Assembly (NCBI GenBank): GCA_965218775.1
Contig: CBDCLS010000005.1
Coordinates: 2,170,001-2,234,000, forward strand
Direction: 5' to 3'
DNA length: 64,000 nt
Source of the DNA: CAUZIZ01 sp965218775
GTDB taxonomy: Bacteria; Acidobacteriota; UBA6911; RPQK01; JAJDTT01
This document shows, piece by piece, positions 1 to 9,139 of this stretch. A program made the translations under genes and the position numbers. Numbering within the stretch: the first letter of the stretch is position 1; the number at the start of each line of letters is the position of its first letter. Below the pieces are notes generated by a model. The model worked only from the letters and a program-made list of their open reading frames with translations. It was not told the DNA's origin and ran no database searches.

Positions 1-43
1 AACACGTCCTGGATGTTTCGGTTTCATGGCGGCTTACTCCATT

Positions 44-184
44 TCAGTTCAATCGGACAAAGATCCCGGCTGGATTGGTCACGGTCATCTCACGGAGGGG
101 CTCTTCTTGCACGCCCGCTTGCTTCCATCCAGGTAGGACGTTAGACAGATAGTCGTAGTCCCGGGACCTGCTCCATCGAGCCAT
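44..184 (-). pseudogene. C-terminal fragment of a phosphotriesterase-like amidohydrolase
   Basis: The minus strand reads 46 codons from ATG at 184 to TGA at 44-46. The translation contains DYDYLSNVLP, then EEPLREMTVTNPAGIF, which resembles the last helices of phosphotriesterase-family (PTE/aryldialkylphosphatase-like) proteins, where a D-x-D-Y-L segment precedes a V-x-NPxxxF ending. A full protein would be about 320 residues, so only the C-terminal eighth is present. An AT-rich perfect inverted repeat (185-204) lies directly upstream, followed by the truncated dehydrogenase, so this is a junction. The identification rests on short motifs and is tentative. Confidence 0.35.
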
Positions 185-204
185 CTAATATTATGTAATA
201 TTAG
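185..204. repeat. Perfect AT-rich inverted repeat at a fragment junction
   Basis: Two 9-bp arms (CTAATATTA at 185-193, TAATATTAG at 196-204) flank a TG dinucleotide. The palindrome lies between the phosphotriesterase-like remnant and the broken end of the duplicated dehydrogenase. It could be an operator or a scar of rearrangement; nothing in the sequence decides between these. Confidence 0.4.
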
Positions 205-261
205 CCAGGTGGGGACTCTGGAGCGACCAGTAGGCTTCACTAACACTCTTGACCACATCGT

Positions 262-813
262 TCAGAAGCTGCAGCTGCCGGCAACCCGCAGCGCCGCGGA
301 AACGGTTGCGGTGGCGCAGTTCACGGGACACGCCACCTCATCGGATAGTCCATCCGGCAGTCGAATCAGGGTGGATCCAGCTTTTAGATGGCAGTGCTCG
401 GCCAAGCCCCCACTGAGCGCATGCTCGCCGGTAACTTGCTGATGTCCATACTTGAACAATCGTTCATATTTCTGGGGAAGGTCACGTTCACAGAAGAAAC
501 AGTCACCGCAGCTCGACGCAATCGACCAGGTGACTCTGTCGCCTACCCGTGCAGTCCGGCCTGTGTAATCTTGAACCGAGTTGCCGGGCCCGAGGGCCTC
601 GATCCTGCCGAGGATTTCATGCCCCAGGATGGTTGGTGTCGGAGTTGAGCGATGTCCCTGATAAGTGTGAAGATCGCTTCCGCAAAGCGTGCAGCAACTC
701 ACCCGGATGAGTGCCTCTCCTTCACGAAGCTCTGGGAGGGGCAGAGATTGGATCGCTAGTGGCTGGCCGGATCCAGTGAATACTGCTGCCCTGGAGGTAT
801 CTGACATCGGCAA
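262..813 (-). pseudogene. Truncated zinc alcohol dehydrogenase (copy A of the duplicated pair)
   Basis: This 183-codon reading frame matches the first half of the complete 365-residue dehydrogenase at 21632-22729. It keeps the GroES-like catalytic zinc domain (CTLCGSDLH, GHE) but stops before the Rossmann NAD-binding domain, at the point where similarity to the other copy ends (about base 272). The last structural-zinc cysteine is also changed: the intact copy has LPQKCERLF and this one LPQKYERLF. Both losses point to a non-functional remnant. It lies 15 bp downstream of the transporter gene on the same strand, as in the complete copy. Confidence 0.85.
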
Positions 814-2130
814 TGTGCTAGCGCTCTACTATCTTCGGACAAACAATGCAGTCAAGGCACCGATGAGACATGCAGCCGCCACGACGGGGAACACCAGGGC
901 CGTGTTGTCATTGTTGCTTGCGATGATCCTACCAATCAAGGGTTCTCCCAGGCCGGCAACCACATAGGCAAAGGTGTTCATGACACCGACACCAGTTCCG
1001 GCGCGTCGGGTGCCGAGCAGGTCGGGAGCAAGCGCCCAGAAGGTCGATTGCGGACCATAGGCAAAGAATCCGCAGAGGAAGAGAATCGGGACTCCAGCCC
1101 AATGTCCCTGTGGCACATAGAACATGGCCATGGAAGCGATGGCTGCGATTGCCATGAAGGTGGTGATGACGCCGGATCGCTTGGATCCGAAAAGACGATC
1201 CGAAATCCAACCACTGCTCAGAGCGCCCAGCGCCATTCCCATCGGCAGGGCAATGCTGATCCACTTGCCTCCCGGGCTGTCCTTGTAATGTTGGCCCAGG
1301 AAATAGACCGGGACCCAGACCAGGAGACCGTAACGAGCCATGTTCTGAAAGCCGATGGCCAGGCTGGCGATCATGAAGCGCCGGTTGCTCAAGACGTGAC
1401 GGTATCGCTCTGCCGATGTCTCTGCTGTCTGTACCCCTGGTCTTCCAGTCTCGGCCTCACCATTTTGCTCAATCGGCAGGAAGCCAAGATCCTGAGGACG
1501 ATTGCGGGCCACCAGGAAATACACTCCGCCGCCTAACAGCAGGAGCAACACCGGTAACCGAAAGATCCATCGCCAATCCAGCTGGAACACGTCTAGCACC
1601 AGTAGTGACGTGGCGAAGGAAAGGACGGACGACATGCCGGCCGCAAAGACGTAGAGCCCGAATGCTTTACCTCGCTCACGGCGCGGCCACCAATTCGAAA
1701 TGACGCGGCTTCCCGGAGCCCAGCCCATCGACTGGAAGTACCCGTTGACGGCCCAGGGAGCGATCAGACTTCCGAATCCAGTGGCGAAGCTGACCGTCCA
1801 GTTGGTAACACAGGAGAGCAGGGCACCGAGACTCATCATCCGGCGTCCGCCGAAACGATCTCCCAGGTTGCCGTTGATCGCTTGGCCGACCGCGTAGCTC
1901 CAGAGCAGCGCCGCGCTCACCCAGCCCAAGACCTCCTTCGAGAGACCCAGCTCTTTTTCGATACCGGGGATGGCAAAGCCGAATGTCTGTCGACCCGTGT
2001 AGTAGAACAGGTAGCAGAACATCGTCGCCAGCAGCATTCGCCACTGGGCAGAGCGCATCCTGGAAGGGCCTGTTCCTGACAGGTTTCGCATACCGCTGAT
2101 TCTAGCCTCTGGTTCCCGCGTATTTCGAGT
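272..2130. repeat. Direct duplication, copy A (partner at 22188-24045)
   Basis: About 1.86 kb is shared with 22188-24045 at a constant offset of 21,916 bases. By eye the segment from about 511 to 2037 is identical in both copies. The outer 240 bases on the left carry roughly 34 mismatches, and the right-hand edge also diverges, with a one-base indel after 2100. Copy A ends where the PEP carboxykinase fragment begins. Confidence 0.9.
829..2091 (-). CDS. MFS transporter, OPA (GlpT/UhpC-like) type, copy A
   Basis: A twelve-helix major facilitator protein of about 420 residues. The segment GWAPGSRVISNWWPRRERG after helix 4 matches the signature of the organophosphate:phosphate antiporter family (GlpT, UhpC), suggesting exchange of a phosphorylated or other organic anion for phosphate at the inner membrane. 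The central hydrophilic loop between helices 6 and 7 contains RPQDLGFLP, usual in this family. The start at 2091 aligns with the start of the copy at 24007; an internal ATG at 2067 is an alternative, and neither has a strong ribosome site. The protein is essentially identical to copy B apart from the first dozen residues. The downstream dehydrogenase is truncated here, so this copy may be expressed without its partner. Confidence 0.85.
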   Translation of the reverse strand: MRNLSGTGPSRMRSAQWRMLLATMFCYLFYYTGRQTFGFAIPGIEKELGLSKEVLGWVSAALLWSYAVGQAINGNLGDRFGGRRMMSLGALLSCVTNWTVSFATGFGSLIAPWAVNGYFQSMGWAPGSRVISNWWPRRERGKAFGLYVFAAGMSSVLSFATSLLVLDVFQLDWRWIFRLPVLLLLLGGGVYFLVARNRPQDLGFLPIEQNGEAETGRPGVQTAETSAERYRHVLSNRRFMIASLAIGFQNMARYGLLVWVPVYFLGQHYKDSPGGKWISIALPMGMALGALSSGWISDRLFGSKRSGVITTFMAIAAIASMAMFYVPQGHWAGVPILFLCGFFAYGPQSTFWALAPDLLGTRRAGTGVGVMNTFAYVVAGLGEPLIGRIIASNNDNTALVFPVVAAACLIGALTALFVRR

Positions 2131-2132
2131 AC

Positions 2133-2672
2133 CCCGTGGTCCATCAGTCTTTCGATTGGAACCACGGGGTTTGGATGGGAGCCACAATGGGATCGGAGAC
2201 GACGGCCGCCGCAGCGGGACAGGTTGGGGTCCTCCGACACGATCCAATGGCCATGCGACCATTCTGCGGTTACAACATGGCAGATTATTGGGGACACTGG
2301 CTAACGATGCGGTGCAAGAGCGATAAAGTGCCCAAAATCTTCCATCTCAATTGTTTCCGTGAAGACGACCAGGGAAACTACCTCTGGCCAGGTTTTGGAG
2401 AGAATCTTCGTATCCTGAAGTGGATTATCCAACGGGTAAAAGGGGAAGGAAAAGCGATTCAAACTCCGATTGGATACGTTCCGACTCCAGACGGGCTCGA
2501 TTTATCCGGCTTGGATCTGACTACTGAGGTGATGAATCAGCTCTTGAAAGTGGATCGAGATGCCTGGAGAGAAGAGGTAGGCAGCCAGGAGGAGTTTTTT
2601 GCTCAGTTTGGAGATCGAATTCCCTCTGAATTGGCCGAAGAGCAAAGGAAGATGCGCCAGCGTTTGGCATAG
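2133..2672 (+). pseudogene. pckG: 3' fragment of GTP-dependent phosphoenolpyruvate carboxykinase
   Basis: The frame encodes about the last 180 residues of PckG, the enzyme converting oxaloacetate and GTP to phosphoenolpyruvate. Recognisable blocks are DWNHGVWMGATMGSETTAA, RRDPMAM-type RHDPMAMRPFCGYN, the PKIFHLNCFR strand and LWPGFGENLRILKW. A complete PckG is about 600 residues, so the substrate and nucleotide-binding P-loop halves are missing. The 5' break coincides with the right edge of the duplicated transporter block. A GTG at 2136 could start translation but would yield an inactive piece. Confidence 0.85.
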
Positions 2673-2734
2673 CACCTACTGACGTTGACCTGCCGCGGGG
2701 CCCGTTGGGGAGCTAATTCTTTCTTCCCCGTTGG

Positions 2735-3724
2735 TTAGGATCTGAACCAGAATCGCTTTCCCGATTGCCGTCGGGTAGTGCGAACTACGTCCAGAGAAAC
2801 GGCGAGGACGATGACGCTGCCAACGATGATCTCCTGAAGGTAGTTTGGCCACCCCATCTGCTGACATCCGTTTCGCAACAGAGCCATGGTCAGGGCCCCG
2901 ACCATCGACCCCAGGATGCCACCTTGTCCCCCGCTGAGGCTACCTCCCCCGATGACAACCGCAGCGATGATGTCCAATTCCGTGCCGACGGCCACGGTGG
3001 GGTCCCCTTGGCGCAACCGGGACATCTGAGTCACCCCTGCCAACCCGAAAAACAATCCGGAGAGACTGTAGATCCAGGCTTTCAAGCGGCGCGTCTGGAG
3101 ACCAGTGGCACGGGCGGCCTCCTCGTTCGACCCCAACGCGAAAACCCTCCTGCCAAAGACGGTGTGGTTGAGGACGACGGCCATGAGCACCGCCAAGGCC
3201 AGAGTGCTCCAGACTGCGGGAGCGACGATGATCCAAGACGGCTCTGGGAATGTCACCGCCAGCTTGTCGACCCAGGTGGGGGGAACGTTGACTGTCTGTT
3301 CGTCTCCCAGCCACTTGGCCAGACCACGAGCCACCCCGAGCATCCCCAGTGTGGCAACGAAGGGCACTACCCTGAGGCGGGTGATGACGAGGGAGTTGAC
3401 GAATCCCACCAGCAATCCGCTGGCAATCCCAAGGCAAACCGCGAGTGCGGGAGACAGCCCCTCGCGAATCCCCAGCGCCGCGATCACTCCGGAGAGAGCG
3501 ATGACGGATCCCACCGAGAGGTCGATACCTCCGCTGATGATGATGAGGGTCATCCCCAGAGCTCCCAGCGCGACGATCACTGTTTGGGACAGGACGATCC
3601 TCAGGTTGCGGACAGAAAGGTACTGGCCGGGAGAGTCACTGAGCAGAGAGAAAGCTACGATCACCAGAAGAAGACCCAATGCTGGGCCCGCTCGGGCCAG
3701 GAAGTGGTTCCTAGAGCCTGGCAT
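2735..3724 (-). CDS. Sugar ABC transporter permease (RbsC/AraH family)
   Basis: A 329-residue hydrophobic protein with eight to ten predicted membrane segments. It contains the family motif GGIDLSVGSVIALSGV after the second helix and VVIGGGSLSGGQGG near the C-terminus, both characteristic of BPD_transp_2 permeases that pair with RbsA-like ATPases. The start codon at 3724 overlaps the last codons of the ATPase gene by 14 bp, so the two are translationally coupled. No second permease and no periplasmic binding protein are present; the gene upstream of the ATPase has been replaced by an IS91 remnant. Confidence 0.9.
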   Translation of the reverse strand: MPGSRNHFLARAGPALGLLLVIVAFSLLSDSPGQYLSVRNLRIVLSQTVIVALGALGMTLIIISGGIDLSVGSVIALSGVIAALGIREGLSPALAVCLGIASGLLVGFVNSLVITRLRVVPFVATLGMLGVARGLAKWLGDEQTVNVPPTWVDKLAVTFPEPSWIIVAPAVWSTLALAVLMAVVLNHTVFGRRVFALGSNEEAARATGLQTRRLKAWIYSLSGLFFGLAGVTQMSRLRQGDPTVAVGTELDIIAAVVIGGGSLSGGQGGILGSMVGALTMALLRNGCQQMGWPNYLQEIIVGSVIVLAVSLDVVRTTRRQSGKRFWFRS

Positions 3725-5243
3725 CGTCTTCTCCGGAGAATTCCGATCGACCCGTTCCCAGAGCAGCCTCCAGGACCGATTCGGAGGTCCATTCCTTCAC
3801 CGGTCGGGCTGGGCCCAGGTGCCCACGTGTCATTACAGCCAACCGGTGGCACAGGCCAAAGAGCTCCGGGAGGTCGGAGCTGACCATCAAGATCGCCTTG
3901 CCGGAGGCTGCAAGCTCGTTAATGATCCGGTAGATCTCAACCTTGCTGCCAATGTCGATCCCGCGAGTGGGTTCGTCCAAAAGCAAGATGTCCGCCCCCT
4001 GATGGAGCAACCGGGCAAAGACCAGCTTCTGTTGATTCCCGCCGGAAAGGCTCCAGGTGGTGTCCTCCGGGGCTCCCCCTTTGACCCCGACACGGTCCAT
4101 CTGCTCGCGGGCGTGACGGCGCTGGGCACCCTCCCTGAGCCAACCGAAGCTTGTACAAGGTCCGAGACGAGTCAGGGTGACATTGTCGGCGGAAGTGAGG
4201 GTCAGGGCCAAGCCTTCCTCTTTTCGATCTTCACTCAGGTATCCGATTCCGGTTCGAATTGATTTCAAGGGGGTGAACCCGTCCAGAGACCGTTTCTTGC
4301 CTCGAACCAGCAGCTCCCCCGAGTGCGGGGGTTCGAGACCGAAAAGAGCGCGGACCATGTCGGTCCTCCCTGAGCCTGTCAGCCCTGCTATCCCCAGTAT
4401 CTCTCCCCGGTGCAGCTGGAAACTGGCATCCCTTAGAGTCGGAGGTGCCCGGAGATTCCTGACTTCCAAAATCAACTCGTCGGATCCTCCGGACGTGCGC
4501 GGAGGAAAGAGATTCTGAACCGGTCTTCCCACCATCAAGGTGATCAAGGTCTCCTCAGGGGTCGAGGTCAGATCGCCAGTGGACACGCTCCGTCCATCTC
4601 TCAGAACCGTGTACCGATCTGCGACCTCGCGCACCTCGTTGAGAAAGTGGCTGATGTAGATGATGCTGATACCCTCATTGCTCAGCCTGCGAATGAGGCT
4701 GAACAGGCGATCTACGTCTGAGCGTTGCAGCGAGCTGGTGGGCTCATCCATCAGGATGATCCTGGCTTCAAGAGCCAGGGCACGGCATATTTCCACCACC
4801 TGCCGCGCTCCAATTGGCAATTCTAGTAAAGGCCGATCCAGCTCGATCTCGGGGTGTCGAAAGTTCCCGAGGAATTCTCGGGCTCGACGCCGACATGATT
4901 CCTTGTCCAGCCATCCCCAACGGGCGGTCTCGATGCCTATGAGGACGTTTTCCCAGACGGTCAGGTGTGGAAACAGCGACAGCTCCTGATGGATGAAGGC
5001 GACACCCTGACGGCGTGCGTAGCGGGGAGAGGAGGGCCGGTAGGGTACACCGGCGAGCTCCATTCCGCCTGAGTCTGGAGGAAACGCGCCGGCGACCACA
5101 TTCATCAACGTGCTCTTACCGGCTCCGTTCTCTCCAATCAGCGCGTGGACTTCACCCGGCCGCAGGTCCAGGTCCACTCCCGCCAGAGCTACAGTGGCAC
5201 CAAACCGCTTATGAATGTCGGATAGCCGAAGAACGGGTGTCAC
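3711..5243 (-). CDS. Sugar ABC transporter ATPase with duplicated ABC domains (RbsA/MglA-like)
   Basis: A 510-residue ATPase with two ABC domains, the usual RbsA length. The first domain has Walker A GENGAGKST, the signature region LPIGARQVVEICRAL and Walker B IILMDEPTSSL. The second has the degenerate Walker A GLTGSGRTD, signature LSGGNQQKL and Walker B ILLLDEPTRGID, as typical for monosaccharide importers. The GTG start at 5243 was chosen because an AGGAGGT ribosome site lies seven bases upstream and homology begins there. Only about 35 bases separate the start from an IS91 transposase remnant, so the native promoter and the binding-protein gene are probably lost. Confidence 0.9.
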   Translation of the reverse strand: MTPVLRLSDIHKRFGATVALAGVDLDLRPGEVHALIGENGAGKSTLMNVVAGAFPPDSGGMELAGVPYRPSSPRYARRQGVAFIHQELSLFPHLTVWENVLIGIETARWGWLDKESCRRRAREFLGNFRHPEIELDRPLLELPIGARQVVEICRALALEARIILMDEPTSSLQRSDVDRLFSLIRRLSNEGISIIYISHFLNEVREVADRYTVLRDGRSVSTGDLTSTPEETLITLMVGRPVQNLFPPRTSGGSDELILEVRNLRAPPTLRDASFQLHRGEILGIAGLTGSGRTDMVRALFGLEPPHSGELLVRGKKRSLDGFTPLKSIRTGIGYLSEDRKEEGLALTLTSADNVTLTRLGPCTSFGWLREGAQRRHAREQMDRVGVKGGAPEDTTWSLSGGNQQKLVFARLLHQGADILLLDEPTRGIDIGSKVEIYRIINELAASGKAILMVSSDLPELFGLCHRLAVMTRGHLGPARPVKEWTSESVLEAALGTGRSEFSGEDDARL

Positions 5244-5277
5244 AGGGCTTACCTCCTCCGTCCCAGTTTCGCCGTCA

Positions 5278-5834
5278 GCCGACTGCACTACGACCCCGAG
5301 CAGGGTCGGATCGAATACCGCACCGCCAAAGGCGTCCGCCGCACCTGGATGCCCTGGACTGGATCGCCTTGGTGACCTCCCATATCCCAGACCCGGGAGA
5401 ACAGATGACCCGTTATTACGGCCATTACTCCAATGCCTCGCGGGGGAAGCGGCGCCAGGTCTCCAGCCGAGCCACTGTCGACGGGGCCTGCCCGGCGTCG
5501 GACTCGGAAGAGCCCTCAGCCGCCGAGCAGTTCTCCCAGCAGCGGCGGCGCAGCTGGGCCCGGTTGCTACGGAAGGTGTATGAGGTTGACCCTTTGGAAT
5601 GCCCAATGTGGCTCGACCCTGCACATCATCGCGGTGATCGAACAACGCAGCGTGATTGAACAAATCCTCCAACACCTCGATCTCTGGCAGGAGCCCCAAC
5701 GGGCTCCCCCACGTCGACTCTTTCCCCACAAACTCGAAAGCTTCCTGGCTTCGCTTTCGCCCCAGCAGGCTCAAGCCGTCCGAGCTTCCAGCGACGCGCT
5801 CTTCTGGGACGAGGTCCCGATTTGGGAAGACTGA
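5278..5834 (+). pseudogene. IS91-family transposase remnant (C-terminal part, frameshifted)
   Basis: Three reading frames joined in order give the end of an IS91/IS801-type Y2 transposase: an RIEYRTAKGVRRTW segment, then TRYYGHYSNASRGKRR, WARLLRKVYEVDPLECP, and finally a CGSTLHIIAVIEQ segment with ILQHLDLW. Frame changes are needed near 5345 and near 5605, and the N-terminal catalytic part is missing. IS91 elements move by rolling-circle transposition and need an intact Y2 domain, so this copy is dead. It is placed directly upstream of the ABC ATPase gene. Confidence 0.8.
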
Positions 5835-6306
5835 GCCGCTCCGTCGCCCAGAGCGGATTCAAGATCCGTGTATCCCTTTCTGCCTTGATCGTCCCCTTTC
5901 TCCAACGAAAACTCGGTCTCGACGCCCCCCTCGGGATATTTCATCCCGTTTTCTCCTGCACCTCCGACCGAAGCTCCCCTCGTCCTTCCTCGACCCTTTT
6001 TTTCATCCCTAGTAAAGCAAGCATCGGCAACCAATACCCGCCGCCCAAAAAAGCAAAGTCCTATCTCACTACGTGTAAGGGTTCAGGCAAACAGCAGAAA
6101 ACAATATCGGGATGCCAGGCCATCCGATAGTTCGCCAAATGTCAAGACACCAAGCGTCTTAAACTCTTCCCGCGGGTCAACTCTACAATCGACCCTGCGG
6201 ATGTGCTCAACGTCAATCTTGTTAGCCTTGAAGCAACGAACACGACGTTTCCCCATCGATGCCGCAACCCACAATGAGTACTTTCATCTAAAGCTCCAAA
6301 GTAGGC
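5835..6306. other. Intergenic stretch without a recognisable gene
   Basis: About 470 bases between the IS91 remnant and the sialidase gene. The first half is C-rich and may hold the terminal part of the IS91 element; the second half is A-rich (around 6040-6110). No open frame with family resemblance, no clear terminator and no RNA gene were seen. Confidence 0.4.
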
Positions 6307-7434
6307 CTAATCGATCTGTAGTTTAATCCAACGCAAATGACGGACAAAGGCGACAGTAACCCAAAAACCAATATAGACCTGCCCATTAGGCAGCAGAACA
6401 GCATCTGGTTTACCAAAGGCAAACAACCCCTCGTCATAGATACTTGTATATTCACGGTTGCGGTCACCCAGAATATCGCGGCCACGCGCGTCCCATATCA
6501 GAGCATGCTCTTCAAAGGCCGGCCAGGCTTTTCCGCCATCCTCTGAAATGCTCACATAAATACCAGGTCCTTCTAAATCACGCCTGTTATAAACACCTAA
6601 GACACGGTTGCGGCCTATATCAATAGAACTGCCCATCTGGCCCGCAATACCCGTGTCATAGGGCTCCTGCCAGGTCCGGCCCTCGTCATGTGACCAGGTA
6701 GCTTTTATATTATAATCCTGACCGCTATGGTAATCCTTGGCCCAGTACATAACAAAAATACGCTTGTCCTGTAAGCGCGTGAACATACCATTCCAATACA
6801 CAATATGACCTGTCTGATCATGCGCTGCGACGGAATAATCATTCCAGGTCTGGCCCTTATCAGAGGAACAAAGCACCACAGAAGACTGCATAGCGGGTTC
6901 AGGATCATCCCAGGCTTTCCAGGTTTCCACAGGCATCAGCAAACGTCCGTCATTGAGTGTGATAATCCGACTACTCGTGTTGCCAGTACGGCCTTCCGGT
7001 GATTTAATGATCTGCGGCAGGGTCCAGGTCCGGCCCTTATCGCTTGAACGAGAAATCAATATTTCACAGGGCACGGACCCTTTTGTTTCCGGATTATAAA
7101 CATCCTCATCAGGACCGGAGCGATCCCACCGGAAGCCTCCCAATATTAATGTTCCGTCTTCCATGAGTATGGGATAACCATAGATATAACTATACAGTTT
7201 CGCCTCACTTTTTTTGTCCCAGAGCGGACCTTCATCGACATAAGTTTTTCCACCATCGAGTGATCGACATTTGGCATAGTAGGAATCCGGAGACTCGGCC
7301 GCGGGACCGCGCTGAAAAACACATAAAAATTCATCCTCACTTAAAGGGATCAATCCTGGCATAGTTGCTTGATCAGCATGTAAGTGCGGTTTTGGGTTTT
7401 CAAAAATAACACCTTTGTCTATTATCGTAACCAT
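6307..7434 (-). CDS. Sialidase/BNR-repeat family protein
   Basis: A 375-residue protein with at least five Asp-box-like blades (for example SLDGGKTY, SSDKGRTW, SSDKGQTW, SHDEGRTW, SEDGGKAW), the fold of sialidases and related exo-glycosidases. No signal peptide is evident. The ATG at 7434 starts homology with the neighbouring paralogue, although no good ribosome site precedes it; a longer frame to 7488 runs into that paralogue. The region is visibly richer in A and T than its neighbours, suggesting separate acquisition. Actual substrate is unknown; many relatives are not true neuraminidases. Confidence 0.75.
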   Translation of the reverse strand: MVTIIDKGVIFENPKPHLHADQATMPGLIPLSEDEFLCVFQRGPAAESPDSYYAKCRSLDGGKTYVDEGPLWDKKSEAKLYSYIYGYPILMEDGTLILGGFRWDRSGPDEDVYNPETKGSVPCEILISRSSDKGRTWTLPQIIKSPEGRTGNTSSRIITLNDGRLLMPVETWKAWDDPEPAMQSSVVLCSSDKGQTWNDYSVAAHDQTGHIVYWNGMFTRLQDKRIFVMYWAKDYHSGQDYNIKATWSHDEGRTWQEPYDTGIAGQMGSSIDIGRNRVLGVYNRRDLEGPGIYVSISEDGGKAWPAFEEHALIWDARGRDILGDRNREYTSIYDEGLFAFGKPDAVLLPNGQVYIGFWVTVAFVRHLRWIKLQID

Positions 7435-7441
7435 TGTATTA

Positions 7442-7901
7442 GCCCACGCGAGGAATGTTTGCGGCTGGCGACCAGCGGCTCGTACCAATGCCGGCCACCG
7501 TCTGTTGAACGCATGCTGAAGAAGTCCAGGGGCAGCGACCCGCCGGTTTCCGGATTGACGTAAAGGCGATCCGGATCGGTCCGATCCGCTCGTTGGTCGC
7601 AGAGAAGGATTGAGCCGTCGCCGAGGGCGGTCAACAGCCCAAAACAGTACTGGTAATGTCTGTCATCTTGATCACGATCGCGTAACGGTCCCTCATGATC
7701 CCAGGTTTCACCGCCGTCGAGCGACCGCAGAAGATGTATCATGCCGTCGCGCGAACACATGGCCTGCCCGTGCCTGAAGGAACAGAACAACTCGCGTTCC
7801 GACAGCGGCAGGATGAACGGGTAGATCGCAGACACCGCCTCATGACCGAGCAGTGGATTGCGATACATTACACCGGAATCAACAACGGTTAATTTTGCCA
7901 T
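7442..7901 (-). pseudogene. N-terminal fragment of a second sialidase-like gene
   Basis: The first 150 residues align in layout with the gene at 6307-7434 (MYRNPLLG versus IFENPKPH, then LRSLDGGETWDHEGPL and MRSTDGGRHWYEP), after which the frame runs into the start of that gene. About 230 C-terminal residues are absent, so only two of the five or six blades remain. It starts with ATG at 7901. The base composition is GC-rich, unlike the adjoining paralogue, so the two were probably not a simple tandem duplication. Confidence 0.7.
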
Positions 7902-7961
7902 CGCCTTACTCCGTTTGGTTTGTTCATCACGGCACGCAAATCGGCGTCCCGGATAATTGCG

Positions 7962-8810
7962 TCATGCACGTGAAGACTCCCCAATCTCGACGTTGTTGAC
8001 AAACACTGATTTTATATCATCCGGCAGGGCCTCGAAAACCTCGGCCTTGACGCGCGTGAACCCGTCGGTGCGGCCTTTTTCGCCCAACATGCTCATCCGC
8101 TCGGGCGTGCCGTTGATTTGCGGGTTGCTGTTGAGCCACCAGGGTATGTAGCGTGCGACGATGGCGACGCGCGGCTCGCCGCTGCGGTTCGACGCGATGG
8201 CGTGCCACGCCCGCGTGTCCCAGACCAATGCGCTGCCTGCCTCGCCCTCGACCTGCACCTCATCGGGGTGCAGGGAAAACGGGTCGAAACCTTCCCGGTG
8301 GTTCGGGCTGTCGCCCCAGCGATGACTGCCCGGAATGATGCGTGTGCCCCCGCTCATGCTGTTGAACGGCGTCAGCATCCACAGCGTCGACAGGTGCATC
8401 GTTATGTCCGGGTAAGGGGTGGGCATGTAATCGGAAAATTCGACGCTGTAAGGCCAGTCCGTGTGCCAGTCACCCTGTTCGTTGCCGGGATAGCTGACCA
8501 GCGCGGACGCGGAGTTGACCCGCGGGAGCGGCCCGAGCAACGCGTTGATCACCGCGATCAACGGCGGGCTTACCAGAAACGGCGCGAAGACCTGCGAACT
8601 GTTGATCAGGTCCTGCGCCACCGCGATGCCACCCAACTCGGGCCGGTAACGCTTGTCTTTGTGCGTCACGCGGATCGCATCGTCACGCACCCGGTCCAGA
8701 TCGGCCGCACCGATCATGCCCTCGACCACGCAATATCCATCGCGCCTGATCTGCTCGACATACTTGTCGGTCTGGCTTCGCTTCACTGACAGGGTTTGTG
8801 ATTTGGGCAT
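7962..8810 (-). CDS. Phytanoyl-CoA dioxygenase (PhyH) family protein
   Basis: A 282-residue Fe(II)/2-oxoglutarate oxygenase. The metal triad is visible as HTD in GDWHTDWPY and the distal histidine in RAWHAIASNRS, followed by the arginine of EPRVAIVAR that binds 2-oxoglutarate. SGGTRIIPGSHRW is the usual PhyH loop. An AAGGAG site lies about 12 bases before the ATG at 8810. It lies in the same direction as the two sialidase-like genes, separated by about 60 bp, and may share their transcript. The substrate cannot be deduced; bacterial members hydroxylate diverse small molecules. Confidence 0.85.
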   Translation of the reverse strand: MPKSQTLSVKRSQTDKYVEQIRRDGYCVVEGMIGAADLDRVRDDAIRVTHKDKRYRPELGGIAVAQDLINSSQVFAPFLVSPPLIAVINALLGPLPRVNSASALVSYPGNEQGDWHTDWPYSVEFSDYMPTPYPDITMHLSTLWMLTPFNSMSGGTRIIPGSHRWGDSPNHREGFDPFSLHPDEVQVEGEAGSALVWDTRAWHAIASNRSGEPRVAIVARYIPWWLNSNPQINGTPERMSMLGEKGRTDGFTRVKAEVFEALPDDIKSVFVNNVEIGESSRA

Positions 8811-8964
8811 GAGATTAAGCCGCTCCTTGGAATCCTTAATTGCAAGCCGTCTTGGTATGTTTCATTCCGCCGCTGACACTTTTTTCGGCAATTGCTGAAA
8901 AAGACCGCGGTCTTCGCTATCAGTAGGAGAAGGCCACGGGAATCTCGTTCATTCGGATGGTTAA

Positions 8965-9139
8965 CCCGCATTTCTCATCGCCGGTCTACTACGTCGTCGC
9001 AATCATCCGCCCTGGCTGTGTTTCGCTCGGTCGGCCTCCTCGACGTACTGTACAAGTACGACTGCGGAGGCCTCGGTCGCAAGCCTTGCCAGGACGGCCC
9101 TTGCGACGCCTCGCTACGACAGGCGATGAGAAATGCGGG
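8965..9139. mobile_element. Palindromic 175-bp MITE, copy 1
   Basis: The element begins CCCGCATTTCTCATCGCC and ends with its reverse complement, and the interior is an imperfect palindrome along its length with a GTAC-rich centre. It is flanked by TTAA at 8961-8964 and 9140-9143, read as a target duplication. A second copy with one mismatch lies at 33850-34024. It has no coding capacity; small frames inside it are by-products of the palindrome. It sits between the phytanoyl-CoA dioxygenase promoter region and the next gene. Confidence 0.8.
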
